Below are positions 55,045-64,000 of a stretch of 64,000 nt of DNA, piece by piece. Source of the stretch: an uncultured Amylibacter sp. (GTDB lineage: Bacteria > Pseudomonadota > Alphaproteobacteria > Rhodobacterales > Rhodobacteraceae); contig OY365741.1 of NCBI GenBank assembly GCA_959347425.1, forward strand, positions 372,001 to 436,000. The letters are read 5' to 3'. The notes under the pieces were generated by a model that saw only the letters and a list, made by a program, of their open reading frames with translations, was not told where the DNA came from and searched no databases. The stretch's first letter is position 1. Each line of letters starts with the position of its first letter. The translations under genes and the position numbers were made by a program.

Positions 55045-57237
55045 ATGACACAAAAAGACCCCCCCCTAACCCCCGCATTAATAGACGCGCACGGCATATC
55101 CGAATCCGAATACGCGCTCATATTAGAAACCATAAACCGCCCGCCCACCTACACAGAGCTCGGCATATTCTCTGCCATGTGGAACGAACACTGCTCGTAC
55201 AAATCCTCTAAAAAATGGCTTGCCACCCTGCCCACCACGGGCGCACAAGTCATCTGCGGCCCAGGCGAAAACGCGGGTATCATAGACATCGGCGACAACC
55301 TCTGCGTTGCCTTCAAAATGGAAAGCCACAACCACCCGTCCTTCATCGAACCGTTCCAAGGCGCGGCCACGGGCATGGGCGGGATTTTGCGCGATATATT
55401 CACCATGGGCGCACGCCCAATTGCCGCTATGAACTCGCTGTCTTTCGGCGACCCGAAACACCCGAAAACCAAATCCCTAGTCCACGGAGTCATCGCGGGT
55501 ATCGGCGGTTATGGCAATTGTTTCGGCGTGCCAACGATAGGCGGGGAAGTCCGATTCCACCACTCCTATAACGAAAATTGCTTGGTTAACGCCTTTGCTG
55601 CGGGGCTGGTGGAACGCGATAAAATCTTTTACTCAGCGGCCAGTGGCGTGGGTATGCCCATCGTTTATCTGGGCGCGAAAACAGGCAGAGACGGTGTGGG
55701 CGGGGCAAGCATGGCCTCGGCTGGGTTTGATGACTCGACCGAATCCAAACGCCCGACCGTGCAAATCGGCGACCCTTTCACCGAAAAATGCCTGATGGAG
55801 GCGACTTTGGAATTAATGGCGACAGGTGCGGTGATTTCCATCCAAGACATGGGCGCGGCGGGATTAACCTGCTCCGCCGTGGAAATGGGCGACAAGGGCG
55901 ACCTTGGCATTCATTTAAGACTGGACGATGTGCCGATACGCGAATCCGCAATGACTGCATACGAAATGATGCTATCCGAATCGCAAGAGCGCATGTTAAT
56001 GGTGTTAAACCCCGAATTGGAAGCAGAGGCTAAAGCCGTGTTTGACAAGTGGGATTTGGATTTCGCCATCGTTGGGCGCACGATTAAGGAAGACCGTTTT
56101 ATCATAGAATTGGACGGGGAGATAAAGGCGGATTTGCCCCTGAAAGCCTTATCTGGCACCGCCCCGCAATACGACCGCCCGTGGGAATTGCCCCCTGCCC
56201 CCGCCCCTGTGGGTGACTTGCCTGCTGTGGATTTGGGCGCGGCGTTGTTGGCGGTGATTGGCTCGGCGAACTATGCGTCAAAGGCTTGGGTTTATCAGCA
56301 ATATGACTCGCAAGTCATGGCGGACACCGTGATTGGGCCGGGCAGTGATGCGGGGATTGTGCGGGTTCATGGCACGGATAAGGCCTTGGCGTTCAGCGCG
56401 GATGTAACGCCGCGGTATTGCGCGGCTGACCCGATTGAGGGTGGCAAGCAGGCTGTCGCTGAGGGTTTCCGCAATCTGTGTGCCAGTGGAGCGCGGCCTT
56501 TGGCTACCACCGATAATTTGAATTTCGGCAGCCCGCAGGATGTCACGATTATGGGGCAGTTTGTTGGGTGTATCAAGGGGATAGCAGAGGCTGTGTTGGC
56601 GTTAAATGTGCCTATCGTTTCGGGGAATGTGTCGTTTTACAATGAAACGGATGGGGCGGGGATTTTGCCAACGCCTACTATTTGTACCGTGGGGTTGCTG
56701 GATAATGTGGCGGATATTATTCGAATTGCGCCTGAAATTGGGGATGATTTGGTGCTGATAGGTGAAACACGCGGGCATCTGGGGCAATCGGCGGTTTTGA
56801 AAGAAGTCTTTGGGTTGGAACGCGGGGCGGTGCCGCCTGTGGATTTGGCTGGGGAATTGCGGGCTGGGGAATTCGTGCGGGCGGCAAAAGCGGCGGGGTT
56901 GGTCAGTGCGGCGCATGATGTCAGTGACGGGGGACTGGCTGTGGCGGTGGCAGAGATGGGATTGGCGGCTGAGTGTGGTGTGGTTTTGGGTGATGGTTCG
57001 GGTGATGGTTCGGATGCGGATTTGGCGTTTTTCTTTGGCGAAGACCAAGGGCGGTATGTCTTGGCAACCCGCGACCCTGATGCTCTGATAAAACTGGCAC
57101 GGACGGCTGGCGTTGTGGCAGAGGCTATTGGTATAGTCGGCGGGGATGTTATCACTTTGGGTCAGGTGAGCGTGGATTTTGCTGAGGTTAAGTCCGCGTT
57201 TGAAACGGGGTTTCATTTAATTGTGAATGATGAATGA
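55045..57237 (+). CDS. purL: Phosphoribosylformylglycinamidine synthase subunit PurL
   Basis: 730 residues, the small-type PurL used with PurS and PurQ. Landmarks: [18 protein letters not shown] near 45-60, [48 protein letters not shown] near the C-terminus. ATP-dependent fourth step of purine synthesis. No ribosome site of its own; the ATG is 1 bp after the pentapeptide stop, so it may be coupled to it. The C-terminus (IVNDE, TGA) runs into ATGAATG heptads. bolA and grxD follow, as in many alphaproteobacteria. Confidence 0.97.
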   Translation: MTQKDPPLTPALIDAHGISESEYALILETINRPPTYTELGIFSAMWNEHCSYKSSKKWLATLPTTGAQVICGPGENAGIIDIGDNLCVAFKMESHNHPSFIEPFQGAATGMGGILRDIFTMGARPIAAMNSLSFGDPKHPKTKSLVHGVIAGIGGYGNCFGVPTIGGEVRFHHSYNENCLVNAFAAGLVERDKIFYSAASGVGMPIVYLGAKTGRDGVGGASMASAGFDDSTESKRPTVQIGDPFTEKCLMEATLELMATGAVISIQDMGAAGLTCSAVEMGDKGDLGIHLRLDDVPIRESAMTAYEMMLSESQERMLMVLNPELEAEAKAVFDKWDLDFAIVGRTIKEDRFIIELDGEIKADLPLKALSGTAPQYDRPWELPPAPAPVGDLPAVDLGAALLAVIGSANYASKAWVYQQYDSQVMADTVIGPGSDAGIVRVHGTDKALAFSADVTPRYCAADPIEGGKQAVAEGFRNLCASGARPLATTDNLNFGSPQDVTIMGQFVGCIKGIAEAVLALNVPIVSGNVSFYNETDGAGILPTPTICTVGLLDNVADIIRIAPEIGDDLVLIGETRGHLGQSAVLKEVFGLERGAVPPVDLAGELRAGEFVRAAKAAGLVSAAHDVSDGGLAVAVAEMGLAAECGVVLGDGSGDGSDADLAFFFGEDQGRYVLATRDPDALIKLARTAGVVAEAIGIVGGDVITLGQVSVDFAEVKSAFETGFHLIVNDE

Positions 57238-57520
57238 TGAATGGTGAATTATTTTAGCTGGATTAACCACAATTAACCACAATAACCACAATTAACCACG
57301 ATTAACCACAATTAACCACGGGTGGTTATTTTTAACCACGGTTGGTTATTTTTGGTTATTTTGGTTAATCATTAACTCAATTAACCACAGGTGGTTATTT
57401 TGAGTTATTTTAGTAATGGAATAACTAGATTAACTGCGGTTAGTTATTTTTAGTAATGGCAGTTATAAATAACCAATCATTCACAATTCACCATTCATAA
57501 TTCACCATTCACCATTGACC
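57223..57520. repeat. Composite palindromic repeat region between purL and bolA
   Basis: Fills the 312-bp gap. It begins with TGATGAA/TGGTGAA heptads at the purL stop and ends with ATTCACC/ATTCATA heptads, the inverse of the first. Between them are five ATTAACCACA-type 10-mers and then inverted GTGGTTATTTTT units, so the whole region can fold on itself. No coding frame is seen. Confidence 0.85.
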
Positions 57521-57549
57521 TAGCCCTAAAAACCTGCTAATCACCCCTT

Positions 57550-57798
57550 ATGCCCGTTAATCCAAACGATATTCGCACGCTTTTGCAAACCGCCTTCCCC
57601 CAAGCCGACATAACCGTTTCGGGCGAGGATGGCGTTCATTTGCACGCCTCCGTAACCGCCTATGAGTTCGATGGGCTTTCGCGTATCGCCCAACAACGGC
57701 TGGTTTATGCCGCGTTAAAAGGCGCGATGGACGGGCAAAACGCAGACCTGCATGCTCTGGCATTGCAAACCAGCGCGAAATCGCGCGACCCACAATAA
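57550..57798 (+). CDS. bolA: BolA/IbaG-family protein
   Basis: 82 residues, typical size. GEDGVHLHASVTAYEFDGLS, then RLVYAAL and LHALALQTSAKS follow the BolA fold with the conserved His in LHALAL. Works with monothiol glutaredoxins in iron-sulphur handling, and a monothiol glutaredoxin gene follows 10 bp downstream. Confidence 0.93.
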   Translation: MPVNPNDIRTLLQTAFPQADITVSGEDGVHLHASVTAYEFDGLSRIAQQRLVYAALKGAMDGQNADLHALALQTSAKSRDPQ

Positions 57799-57808
57799 AG
57801 GAATCCCA

Positions 57809-58189
57809 ATGACCCCCGAAACTATGAAAACGACTATCCAAACGACTATTGATACCCACCCCGTGACCCTGTTTATGAAGGGCTCTGCCCAGATGCCGCA
57901 ATGCGGATTTTCATCGCGAGTAGCGGGGGTTTTAACCTATATGGGCGTGGAATTTCACGATGTAGATGTGCTGGCGGACGATATGTTGCGCCAAGGAATA
58001 AAGGATTTTTCCGATTGGCCGACCGTGCCACAGCTATATGTAAAGGGCGAATTTGTCGGCGGGTGCGATATTATTACAGAGATGGTTTTGTCGGCAGAGA
58101 TGGATACTCTGTTAGCAAGCAAGGGTGTCGCGTTTGATAAGGACGCGGCGGCGCGGATACGGGAATCGAATAAGCAGGATAATGGTTAG
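57809..58189 (+). CDS. grxD: Monothiol glutaredoxin (Grx4 type)
   Basis: 126 residues from the ATG at 57809 (AAAGGA 7 bp upstream). Active site CGFS at 32-35 in PQCGFSSR; WPTVPQLYVKGEFVGGCDI is the glutathione site. Carries or transfers 2Fe-2S clusters, usually with BolA. Stop codon TAG starts a TTAGTGA heptad run. Confidence 0.96.
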   Translation: MTPETMKTTIQTTIDTHPVTLFMKGSAQMPQCGFSSRVAGVLTYMGVEFHDVDVLADDMLRQGIKDFSDWPTVPQLYVKGEFVGGCDIITEMVLSAEMDTLLASKGVAFDKDAAARIRESNKQDNG

Positions 58190-58200
58190 TGATTAGTGAT
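58184..58200. repeat. Short heptad run at grxD stop
   Basis: Two units of TTAGTGA beginning at the grxD stop codon. Confidence 0.8.
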
Positions 58201-58213
58201 ATCATCACCGCGA

Positions 58214-58326
58214 CTCGTTTGCAGACGGCGTGGCTTTTGTGCATATAGGGCTTTTTATAAGGGCAGTTGAACCTGCCCGACCAAGATAAAACTTAGGCAA
58301 AAGCCCATACACAAAAGCCTTTGGCT
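58214..58326. repeat. Family B element, copy 2
   Basis: Inverted relative to 49756-49868; central hairpin GGGCAGTTGAACCTGCCC. It is followed at 58326-58400 by a piece of family A (ATAAATTTATTTAGGCTTTG) and by a GC-rich stretch with no gene. Confidence 0.88.
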
Positions 58327-58514
58327 ACAAGGCGATAAGATTATCATAAATTTATTTAGGCTTTGCCTAGATACAAGGACAGGCTTTAGCCATAAAAACC
58401 CGTCCGCCCAAGCCTCGCAGAGGGGTGGGTGGGCGGGAAGCCCGAACGCAGGGGCTTGCCCCGAAGTGAGGGCGAAAGAAAAGAATCATTCACCATTCAC
58501 TATTAAAACCCATC

Positions 58515-58733
58515 GGTTATGTTTGGCACGGGTCGCGCGAACCCGAAGGGTGTGCGTCTTGGTTGTTAGGTGTTAAGGAATTTGCGTCACCAGCGACTCT
58601 AAAATACACTGACCCAGTACAAACGATAAGCTGACGCGCACCCGTGGGGGTGAGGGTGCGCGCGACCACCCTTTGGGCGGTCGTTTCCTAGAATTATAGA
58701 ACTGCTCTAGAATAACTATGAATGCCCTGCGGG
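58515..58733. repeat. Family C element, right copy
   Basis: Reverse complement of 49501-49722 over about 220 bp with moderate divergence. It is followed by the constant-flank hairpin 58724-58764, stem CATCGC-TTA-CGCGATG region. Confidence 0.88.
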
Positions 58734-58764
58734 TCTTCGTCATCGCTTACGCGATGCCGACCAG
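58724..58764. repeat. Constant-flank hairpin, CATCGC/GCGATG variant
   Basis: GCCCTGCGGGTCTTCGT, stem CATCGC-TTAC-GCGATG, CCGACCAG; same flanks as 10357 and 49138, different stem. Confidence 0.85.
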
Positions 58765-58780
58765 TCAAGAAGTGGCAAAA

Positions 58781-58940
58781 ATCACTAATAACTAATAACT
58801 AATAACTAATAACTAATAACTAATAACTAATAACTAATAACTAATCACTAATCACTAATCACTAATAACTAATAACTAATAACTAATAACTAACAACTAA
58901 CAACTAATCACTAATCACTAATCACTAATCACTAATCACT
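58781..58940. repeat. Longest heptad array (AACTAAT/CACTAAT/AACTAAC), 22-23 units
   Basis: 160 bp. Units change in blocks (runs of ATAACTA, then TCACTAA, then ATAACTA, CAACTAA, TCACTAA), which looks like repeated local duplication. It supplies the last residues VISD and the stop of the zapA gene on the minus strand. Confidence 0.96.
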
Positions 58941-59389
58941 ACCTCAAGTTTCCCCACAATATCGCGCAACGCATCCTTGGCAGCCTCGGCTTCCGCCGCA
59001 GCACCAGCGTCTGCACCAGCACCCTCACGCACTGCCGCCAGCTCTTCGCGCAATGATTTCACCTCCGCCTCAGCCTTACCCAGCAAACCCGCCGATTCGG
59101 CGCGGGTATCGCTCACCGCCTTCTCCACAGCCTCTTTCACTGCTTGATCCTGCGCCGTGGTAAGGCTATTCTTACCACCATCGCCGCGTTCCAACGATGC
59201 CAATTTATCCGCCACCTTTAACCCAGCCATCAGCAAAAGCCGACTTTCGGTCACCCTTGCCGCGCCTTGATCCAACCCGCGCACCTCTTTATCCAGCATC
59301 ACCGACAACGAATGAATGTAATTTTCCTCACCATCCTGACACATGACATTAAAATCGCGCCCACCAATAGATATTTGAACTTCTGCCAT
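58925..59389 (-). CDS. zapA: Cell division protein ZapA
   Basis: 154 residues. N-terminal ZapA domain (VQISIGGRDFNVMCQDGEE, ESRLLLMAGLKVADKL) that binds FtsZ, then a long Ala/Glu-rich coiled coil. Longer than Escherichia ZapA (about 109) as is common in alphaproteobacteria. The last four residues V-I-S-D and the TAG are encoded by GTGATTA heptads, so the true ancestral end is probably VGKLEV or nearby. 3 bp downstream of the 84-residue coiled-coil gene. Confidence 0.9.
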   Translation of the reverse strand: MAEVQISIGGRDFNVMCQDGEENYIHSLSVMLDKEVRGLDQGAARVTESRLLLMAGLKVADKLASLERGDGGKNSLTTAQDQAVKEAVEKAVSDTRAESAGLLGKAEAEVKSLREELAAVREGAGADAGAAAEAEAAKDALRDIVGKLEVVISD

Positions 59390-59392
59390 GAT

Positions 59393-59647
59393 TTAATCTT
59401 TTATTAACGGGGTTATTTGTTCCAAAAGACCGTCGACTCGGTCTAAATCCGCCTGCCATTCGCCTCGCAAATCCGCCAGAGCCTGCTCGGAAACGCCACC
59501 CGAATCACCCCCCTGCGCCTCGCTCTGCGCCATCTTTTCACGCAAATCATCGTACGCCACGCGCACCTTTTGCGCCTCCTCGCGGTCTGCCGAAATCTGT
59601 TCCAGCGCACGCCCCGCCTTACCGCGCAAATTTTCTATATCATCCAT
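59393..59647 (-). CDS. Small coiled-coil protein upstream of zapA
   Basis: 84 residues, almost entirely heptad-helical and acidic (REEAQKVRVAYDDLREKM, LADLRGEWQADLDRVDGLLE). Proteins of this size and composition often precede zapA in alphaproteobacteria and are presumed to work with it in division. AGGGGGAG stands before the ATG. Divergent from transketolase; the 297-bp gap between them should hold both promoters but I see no clear consensus pair. Confidence 0.75.
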   Translation of the reverse strand: MDDIENLRGKAGRALEQISADREEAQKVRVAYDDLREKMAQSEAQGGDSGGVSEQALADLRGEWQADLDRVDGLLEQITPLIKD

Positions 59648-59944
59648 GGCTCCCCCTTAATTCTTATCAAAAGCCGTCTTAAAACACGCCAACTGGCGCA
59701 GATAAACTGCCCACACCCTAGCCCTTATCGCCCCCTTTTGCAACCGATTTTAGCACGAAAATCAACCCGATACCCCCCACAAAAAGAAATTTCAATAAAA
59801 ACATTGCCTTCTTTCCTAAATCAGGCTAAACAGGAAAGCAAGCCATTCGGCAGTTTTTTATCATTTTTATGCAACCGCGCCCAAAAACCCGCGATAGCAC
59901 AGTAAAGCAAGCGTGAAACAACCGCGACAAAGAAAGAGTATCCC

Positions 59945-61963
59945 ATGTCCTTTTCATCCCTAAAAACAAACCATCCAGAGCATTGGAAAGACGCGGCCGC
60001 CCTGCGTATTTTATCAGCAGAAGCGGTTCATAAGGCCGCCTCTGGTCATCAAGGATTGCCGATAGGCATGGCCGATGTCGCCACCGTTTTATTCCAAAAC
60101 CACCTATGTTTTGATGCCAATAACCCCGATTGGGCTGACCGCGACCGATTTGTTTTATCGGCGGGGCATGGGTCTATGTTGCTTTATGCGGCTCTGCATT
60201 TGTCTGGCTATCAGGATATGACGATTGAGCAGATTAAAAACTTCCGCCAATGGGGTGCGAAAACCGCGGGGCATCCCGAATACGGGCATGCCGATGGGAT
60301 TGAAACGACCACAGGTCCTTTGGGGCAAGGGTTGGCTAACGCTGTTGGCATGGCAATTGCCGAACAATCTTTGGGCGCACGGTTTGGCAAAGAAATCTTT
60401 GACCACCATACCTATGTCATCGTTGGCGACGGCTGTTTGATGGAGGGGATAAGCCACGAAGCCATCGCCTTGGCTGGTCGCCAAAAGCTGAATAAATTGA
60501 TAGTCCTATGGGACGACAATAACATATCCATCGACGGGCCGGTGGATATCACCGACACGACCGACCAGATTGAACGGTTTAAAGCCGCGGGGTGGGCAAC
60601 GATTCGCATTGATGGGCATGACCCAGAGGCTATTGATAGCGCGCTGGGTGCTGCCAAAGCCAGTGATAGACCCGTGTTCATGGCGTGTAAAACCACAATA
60701 GGCATAGGGGTTGAGGGTGTTGAAAACACCTCTGCCGCGCACGGGTACGCGATTAAAAACGCCGAAATATCCCAGATGAAGAAATTCTACGAATGGCCGT
60801 ATCATCCGTTTGAAGTCCCCGGGCATATCCGCCAATCATGGCTGACAAAAACCGCGCGGGGCGCGAAAATGCGTGTCGCTTGGACGAAACGGTTTGACAT
60901 CCTCAGCCCGTCTCGCCAAGCCGAATTTGCCCGTATATTCGCGCTGGAATTGCCCGAACGGTTGGGTGTGGCTATGATGAAATTGAAAAAAACCGTGACC
61001 AAGGATTGCCCGCAGATTGCGACCCGCAAATCCTCGCAAACGGTTTTGAATGTGATTAACCCTATTATGAAGGAGATGATTGGCGGCTCGGCGGATTTGA
61101 CGGGGTCTAATAACACGATGACCAAGGATTTGGGGGTGTTTGACATTGACACACGCGGCGGTCGCCATATTTATTATGGAGTGCGCGAACACGCTATGGC
61201 CGCTATTATGAACGGGATGGCGTTGCATGGCGGGGTGCGCCCTTATGGTGGCACGTTTATGTGCTTTACCGATTATGCCCGCCCTGCGATGCGGCTGGCC
61301 GCCCTGATGGGCTTGCCCGTGGTTTATGTGATGACCCACGATAGTATTGGATTGGGCGAGGATGGACCGACCCATCAACCGATTGAGCATCTGGCGATGT
61401 GCCGTGCCACGCCAAATATGCTGTTGTTTCGGCCTGCGGACACGATTGAGGTTGCCGAAAGCTGGGAATTGGCGATGGAGAAGAAGACTACGCCCTCTGT
61501 CCTGTCGCTGAGCCGTCAAAATATCCCGACCGTGCGGACGAAACACACAAAAAAGAACATGACCTCGTTTGGGGCGTATGTTTTGGAAAAGGAGATTGCC
61601 AAACGTAAGGTTATCCTAATGGCGACTGGGTCTGAGGTGGAAATCGCGCTGGCGGCGCGGGAGGCTTTGGAGGCAAGGGGTATAGGAACGCGGGTTGTGT
61701 CTATGCCGTGTTGGGAATTGTTTGAGGAGCAGGATCCGTTTTATCGGCGGCGTGTGTTGCCCAGTGGCTCTGTCCGCGTGGGGATAGAGGCGGGTGTTCG
61801 GCAAGGCTGGGATCAGTGGTTGTATGGCGAAGGTGGTAAGCATGGGAAGGCCGCGTTTGTCGGGATGGAAGGGTTCGGCGCGTCCGCTCCTGCCGATGAG
61901 CTATACAAGCAGTTTGGGATTAGTGTGGAGAATATCGTGGGGATTGTTGAGGGGCTTCTTTAG
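59945..61963 (+). CDS. tkt: Transketolase
   Basis: 672 residues. Thiamine diphosphate motif GDGCLMEG at 161-168 with NN about 30 residues later; [13 protein letters not shown] near 32-44; [10 protein letters not shown] near 378; a C-terminal TK_C domain ([13 protein letters not shown]). Transfers two-carbon units in the pentose phosphate or Calvin pathways. Followed by gap, a common pairing, but the two are separated by a 481-bp repeat-filled gap. Confidence 0.96.
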   Translation: MSFSSLKTNHPEHWKDAAALRILSAEAVHKAASGHQGLPIGMADVATVLFQNHLCFDANNPDWADRDRFVLSAGHGSMLLYAALHLSGYQDMTIEQIKNFRQWGAKTAGHPEYGHADGIETTTGPLGQGLANAVGMAIAEQSLGARFGKEIFDHHTYVIVGDGCLMEGISHEAIALAGRQKLNKLIVLWDDNNISIDGPVDITDTTDQIERFKAAGWATIRIDGHDPEAIDSALGAAKASDRPVFMACKTTIGIGVEGVENTSAAHGYAIKNAEISQMKKFYEWPYHPFEVPGHIRQSWLTKTARGAKMRVAWTKRFDILSPSRQAEFARIFALELPERLGVAMMKLKKTVTKDCPQIATRKSSQTVLNVINPIMKEMIGGSADLTGSNNTMTKDLGVFDIDTRGGRHIYYGVREHAMAAIMNGMALHGGVRPYGGTFMCFTDYARPAMRLAALMGLPVVYVMTHDSIGLGEDGPTHQPIEHLAMCRATPNMLLFRPADTIEVAESWELAMEKKTTPSVLSLSRQNIPTVRTKHTKKNMTSFGAYVLEKEIAKRKVILMATGSEVEIALAAREALEARGIGTRVVSMPCWELFEEQDPFYRRRVLPSGSVRVGIEAGVRQGWDQWLYGEGGKHGKAAFVGMEGFGASAPADELYKQFGISVENIVGIVEGLL

Positions 61964-62010
61964 TTGTTAGTTGTTAGTTATTAGTTGTTAGTTATTAGTG
62001 ATTGGTTATT
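61961..62010. repeat. Heptad array (TTAGTTG/TTAGTTA) at tkt stop
   Basis: Six to seven units; the first contains the tkt TAG. Confidence 0.93.
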
Positions 62011-62044
62011 AGGAATTGGGGGTTGCTTATGAGAGGTTAAGAGC

Positions 62045-62333
62045 GGAGGTTTTTTGTTGGACATTTCTTTGAAATGTCGCCCACCCGCCCGCCCTAGCCT
62101 GTCCTAGCATCTAGGCACTGCCTAAATAAATTTAGAAATTGCCTATCACCAATTCCCAAGTATTCTTTGCAAATAAACCACTCTAACGTCTTGTTATTCC
62201 AGATAGTAAATTTATAGAGAATCTATAGTCTTGAAACCCAAGGGCTTTTGGCATGCCCTCACACCGTGAGGGCTACGCACAAAAGACCACGCTGGTCGAC
62301 ATTCGCGTAAGCGATGACGAAGACCCGAAGGGC
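62045..62333. repeat. Family A element, copy 2
   Basis: Same orientation and order as 4888-5208. Hairpin GCCCTCAC/GTGAGGGC (62255-62273); ends with the constant-flank hairpin 62291-62333, stem ATTCGC-GTAA-GCGAT. Confidence 0.9.
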
Positions 62334-62334
62334 A

Positions 62335-62378
62335 TCACTAACAACTAATAACTAATAACTAATAACTAATAACTAAAC
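62335..62378. repeat. Heptad array (AACTAAT)
   Basis: Six units following family A element copy 2 and ending about 65 bp before the gap start. Confidence 0.92.
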
Positions 62379-62444
62379 TTGACGAATCCCCCATTTACCG
62401 CTATATCCCCCGATAAAACACAAACCCAAAGGCACGCCACCAAC

Positions 62445-63455
62445 ATGACCATCAAACTCGGCATTAACGGCATGGGGCGCATCGGGCGTTGTACGCTAGG
62501 CGCGTGGCTGCAAACCAACCGCCCAGATGTGCAAATCACCCACCTTAACGCGCCTGGCCCGATTGAAACGCTCGCCCACTTGTTAAGATACGATTCCATC
62601 CACGGACACGCCAGCCAGCCCATCCATACCGATAAAAACACGCTCATCTGCGGCGACAAAACCATCCAAGTGCAATCCACCTACGACACGGACTCGCTGG
62701 ATTGGACGGGGGTTGATATCGTGCTAGAATGCAGTGGCGCCCATAACGACCGCACCGCCTGCCTTAAACACATTAAACAAGGGGCAAAACGCGTCCTAGT
62801 CTCTGCCCCATGCAAACAGGCGGATAATACCATAGTCTATGGCGTGAACCACGACACCCTGAAACCCGAGCACCATGTTGTCTCCAACGCCTCCTGCACC
62901 ACGAATTGCCTTGCACCCCTTGCCAAAGCCTTGCACGAATCGATTGGGATTGAAAAGGGTATGATGACCACGATTCACGCTTATACGGGCGACCAGTCGA
63001 TTATTGATAAACGCCACGATGATTTGTATCGAGCCCGCGCCGCCGCGATGTCTATGATTCCAACGACTACTGGGGCGGCGAAAGCGATTGGGCTGATTAT
63101 CCCTGCATTAACGGGGCGGTTGGATGGGGCGGCTATCCGCGTGCCTACGCCCAATGTGTCTTGCATAGATCTGACGTTCCGCGCAACCAAGGATACTTCG
63201 GTTGATGAAGTCAATGACTGCGTTTATCGGGCGGCGAGCAGTGCGGGGTTGGCGGGGATTTTAGGCTTTGATGCCGCGCCCAAAGTGTCCATTGATTTTA
63301 ACCACGATAGCCATTCTGCCGTGTTTGCCCCTGACCAAACCCGCGTGATTGCGGATAATTTGGTGCGCGTTATGGCGTGGTATGATAACGAGTGGGGGTT
63401 TTCCCATCGTATGCTGGATGTAGCCGTGGCGATGGGATTAGTGATTAACGATTAG
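62445..63455 (+). CDS. gap: Glyceraldehyde-3-phosphate dehydrogenase
   Basis: 336 residues from the ATG at 62445; the frame is open upstream but the Rossmann start GINGMGRIGR at 7-16 fixes the N-terminus. Catalytic C151 in ASCTTNCLAPLAK, and H178 expected in TTIHAYTGDQ. Oxidises glyceraldehyde 3-phosphate in glycolysis. The tail LVIND and the stop are encoded by GATTAAC-type heptads, exactly as in rluB. Confidence 0.97.
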   Translation: MTIKLGINGMGRIGRCTLGAWLQTNRPDVQITHLNAPGPIETLAHLLRYDSIHGHASQPIHTDKNTLICGDKTIQVQSTYDTDSLDWTGVDIVLECSGAHNDRTACLKHIKQGAKRVLVSAPCKQADNTIVYGVNHDTLKPEHHVVSNASCTTNCLAPLAKALHESIGIEKGMMTTIHAYTGDQSIIDKRHDDLYRARAAAMSMIPTTTGAAKAIGLIIPALTGRLDGAAIRVPTPNVSCIDLTFRATKDTSVDEVNDCVYRAASSAGLAGILGFDAAPKVSIDFNHDSHSAVFAPDQTRVIADNLVRVMAWYDNEWGFSHRMLDVAVAMGLVIND

Positions 63456-63465
63456 TGATGAGTGG
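63436..63465. repeat. Heptad run encoding the gap tail
   Basis: TTAGTGATTAACGATTAGTG: three to four units; the gap TAG is in the third. Confidence 0.9.
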
Positions 63466-63479
63466 TATCATCGCGGGGG

Positions 63480-63592
63480 CTCGTTTGCAGAGGGCGGGGC
63501 TTTTGCGCATATAGAGCTTTTGCATAAGGGCAGTTGCCCCTGCCCGACCGAGATAAAAACCTGCAAAAGCCCATACACAAAAGCCTTTGGCT
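63480..63592. repeat. Family B element, copy 3
   Basis: Same orientation as 58214-58326, inverted to 49756-49868; central hairpin GGGCAGTTGCCCCTGCCC. Confidence 0.88.
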
Positions 63593-63652
63593 ACAAGACG
63601 CTAGGTTTGGTTATGCCATGGGTTTTTTATATTACCCTTTGCCAGCAATGCG

Positions 63653-63994
63653 TCATTCCTTACCTCGGTTTTCCATACCACCACGCCAGAATTTAGCTTG
63701 TAAATCTTCTGGCGGTGCTAATTCAAATTTTGTCAATACTGATATGACTTTTTGCATTAAAAGAATTAGGGTATCTTTTGTGGTTTTAAATAATTCTCTA
63801 CGGGCAAGCTCCATTTCTGGATTAATGAAAGTATGGCACGCGGCAAAAGATAATCTAAGCTGTTCCATGGCTTGTATGTGAGAGATAATATCATCAGAAT
63901 TTTGGGCTTGCTCACTTCTCATTTTTAAAATCATCAAGGCTCGATAGTACAGCATAACGGCGTATTGGTCGGTAAATTCCCCCATGTGCATCAT
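63653..63994 (-). CDS. Unknown helical protein, possibly partial
   Basis: 113 residues from the ATG at 63994; the frame stays open to the window edge, so the start may lie outside. Predicted all-helical (YYRALMILKMRSEQAQNSDD, MEQLRLSFAACHTFI), no membrane segment and no domain I recognise. More AT-rich than gap. Convergent with gap across a family B element. Confidence 0.5.
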   Translation of the reverse strand: MMHMGEFTDQYAVMLYYRALMILKMRSEQAQNSDDIISHIQAMEQLRLSFAACHTFINPEMELARRELFKTTKDTLILLMQKVISVLTKFELAPPEDLQAKFWRGGMENRGKE

Positions 63995-64000
63995 TACATC

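Noticed and set aside
58190..58924. 6S RNA or another RNA gene expected near zapA in some alphaproteobacteria
   Set aside because: The gap is filled by families A, B and C and a heptad array; no 6S-like long hairpin with a central bubble was recognised.
58781..58940. Possible CRISPR array
   Set aside because: Units are 7 bp with no spacers and no cas genes; it is a simple heptad array.

Overview
The window looks like the chromosome of an alphaproteobacterium of medium GC content. The evidence is the five-gene F1 ATP synthase operon atpH-A-G-D-C, a class I (archaeal-type) lysyl-tRNA synthetase, a purL-bolA-grxD cluster, a zapA gene divergent from transketolase and gap, an argD-argF pair and a LivFHM-type amino-acid importer. 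I cannot name genus or species from sequence alone. Housekeeping genes are conventional. The unusual content is in the spaces between them and in three accessory regions.

Layout. 0-2.6 kb: end of a branched-chain amino-acid ABC importer. 2.6-4.8 kb: a two-domain capsule/glycan enzyme. 5.2-10.1 kb: F1 ATPase operon (minus). 10.4-19.3 kb: small unknown proteins, a family 3 solute-binding protein, an AGCS symporter, lysK, a small beta-rich lipoprotein, nadD and a pentapeptide-repeat membrane protein. 19.3-26 kb: ettA, an Abi-family HEPN protein beside two tandem hairpin units, then an arginine cluster argD-X-HNH-argF in which two AT-rich genes interrupt the arg genes. 26-29 kb: tadA/rluB, and a membrane protein coupled to a metallo-beta-lactamase-fold hydrolase. 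29.4-48.8 kb (minus): a 19.4-kb operon of six large paralogous lipoproteins (528-1892 aa) made of Cys-rich repeats and repeated beta-rich modules, plus a 31-residue lipoprotein between the first two. 49.1-58.8 kb: a segment bounded by inverted non-coding repeat blocks. It holds two diverging copies of a module (promoter, 13-residue leader peptide, hairpin, DUF4760 membrane protein), each next to a tRNA-Gly 3' end, around an ASKHA/2Fe-2S activator, followed by a pentapeptide protein, purL, bolA and grxD. 58.9-64 kb: zapA, transketolase, gap and a possibly partial unknown.

Two genome-wide signals stand out. First, arrays of seven-base repeats carrying TAA, TAG or TGA begin at or inside the stop codons of at least 12 genes and in three cases supply the last residues of the protein. 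Second, mosaic non-coding elements recur, with fixed flanks and hairpin stems that change by compensating substitutions. Candidate new systems, in my order of interest, are the stop-codon heptad arrays, the leader-hairpin-DUF4760 module, the giant Cys-repeat lipoprotein operon, the Abi/HEPN gene with tandem structured RNA units, and the two-gene nuclease cassette in the arginine cluster.
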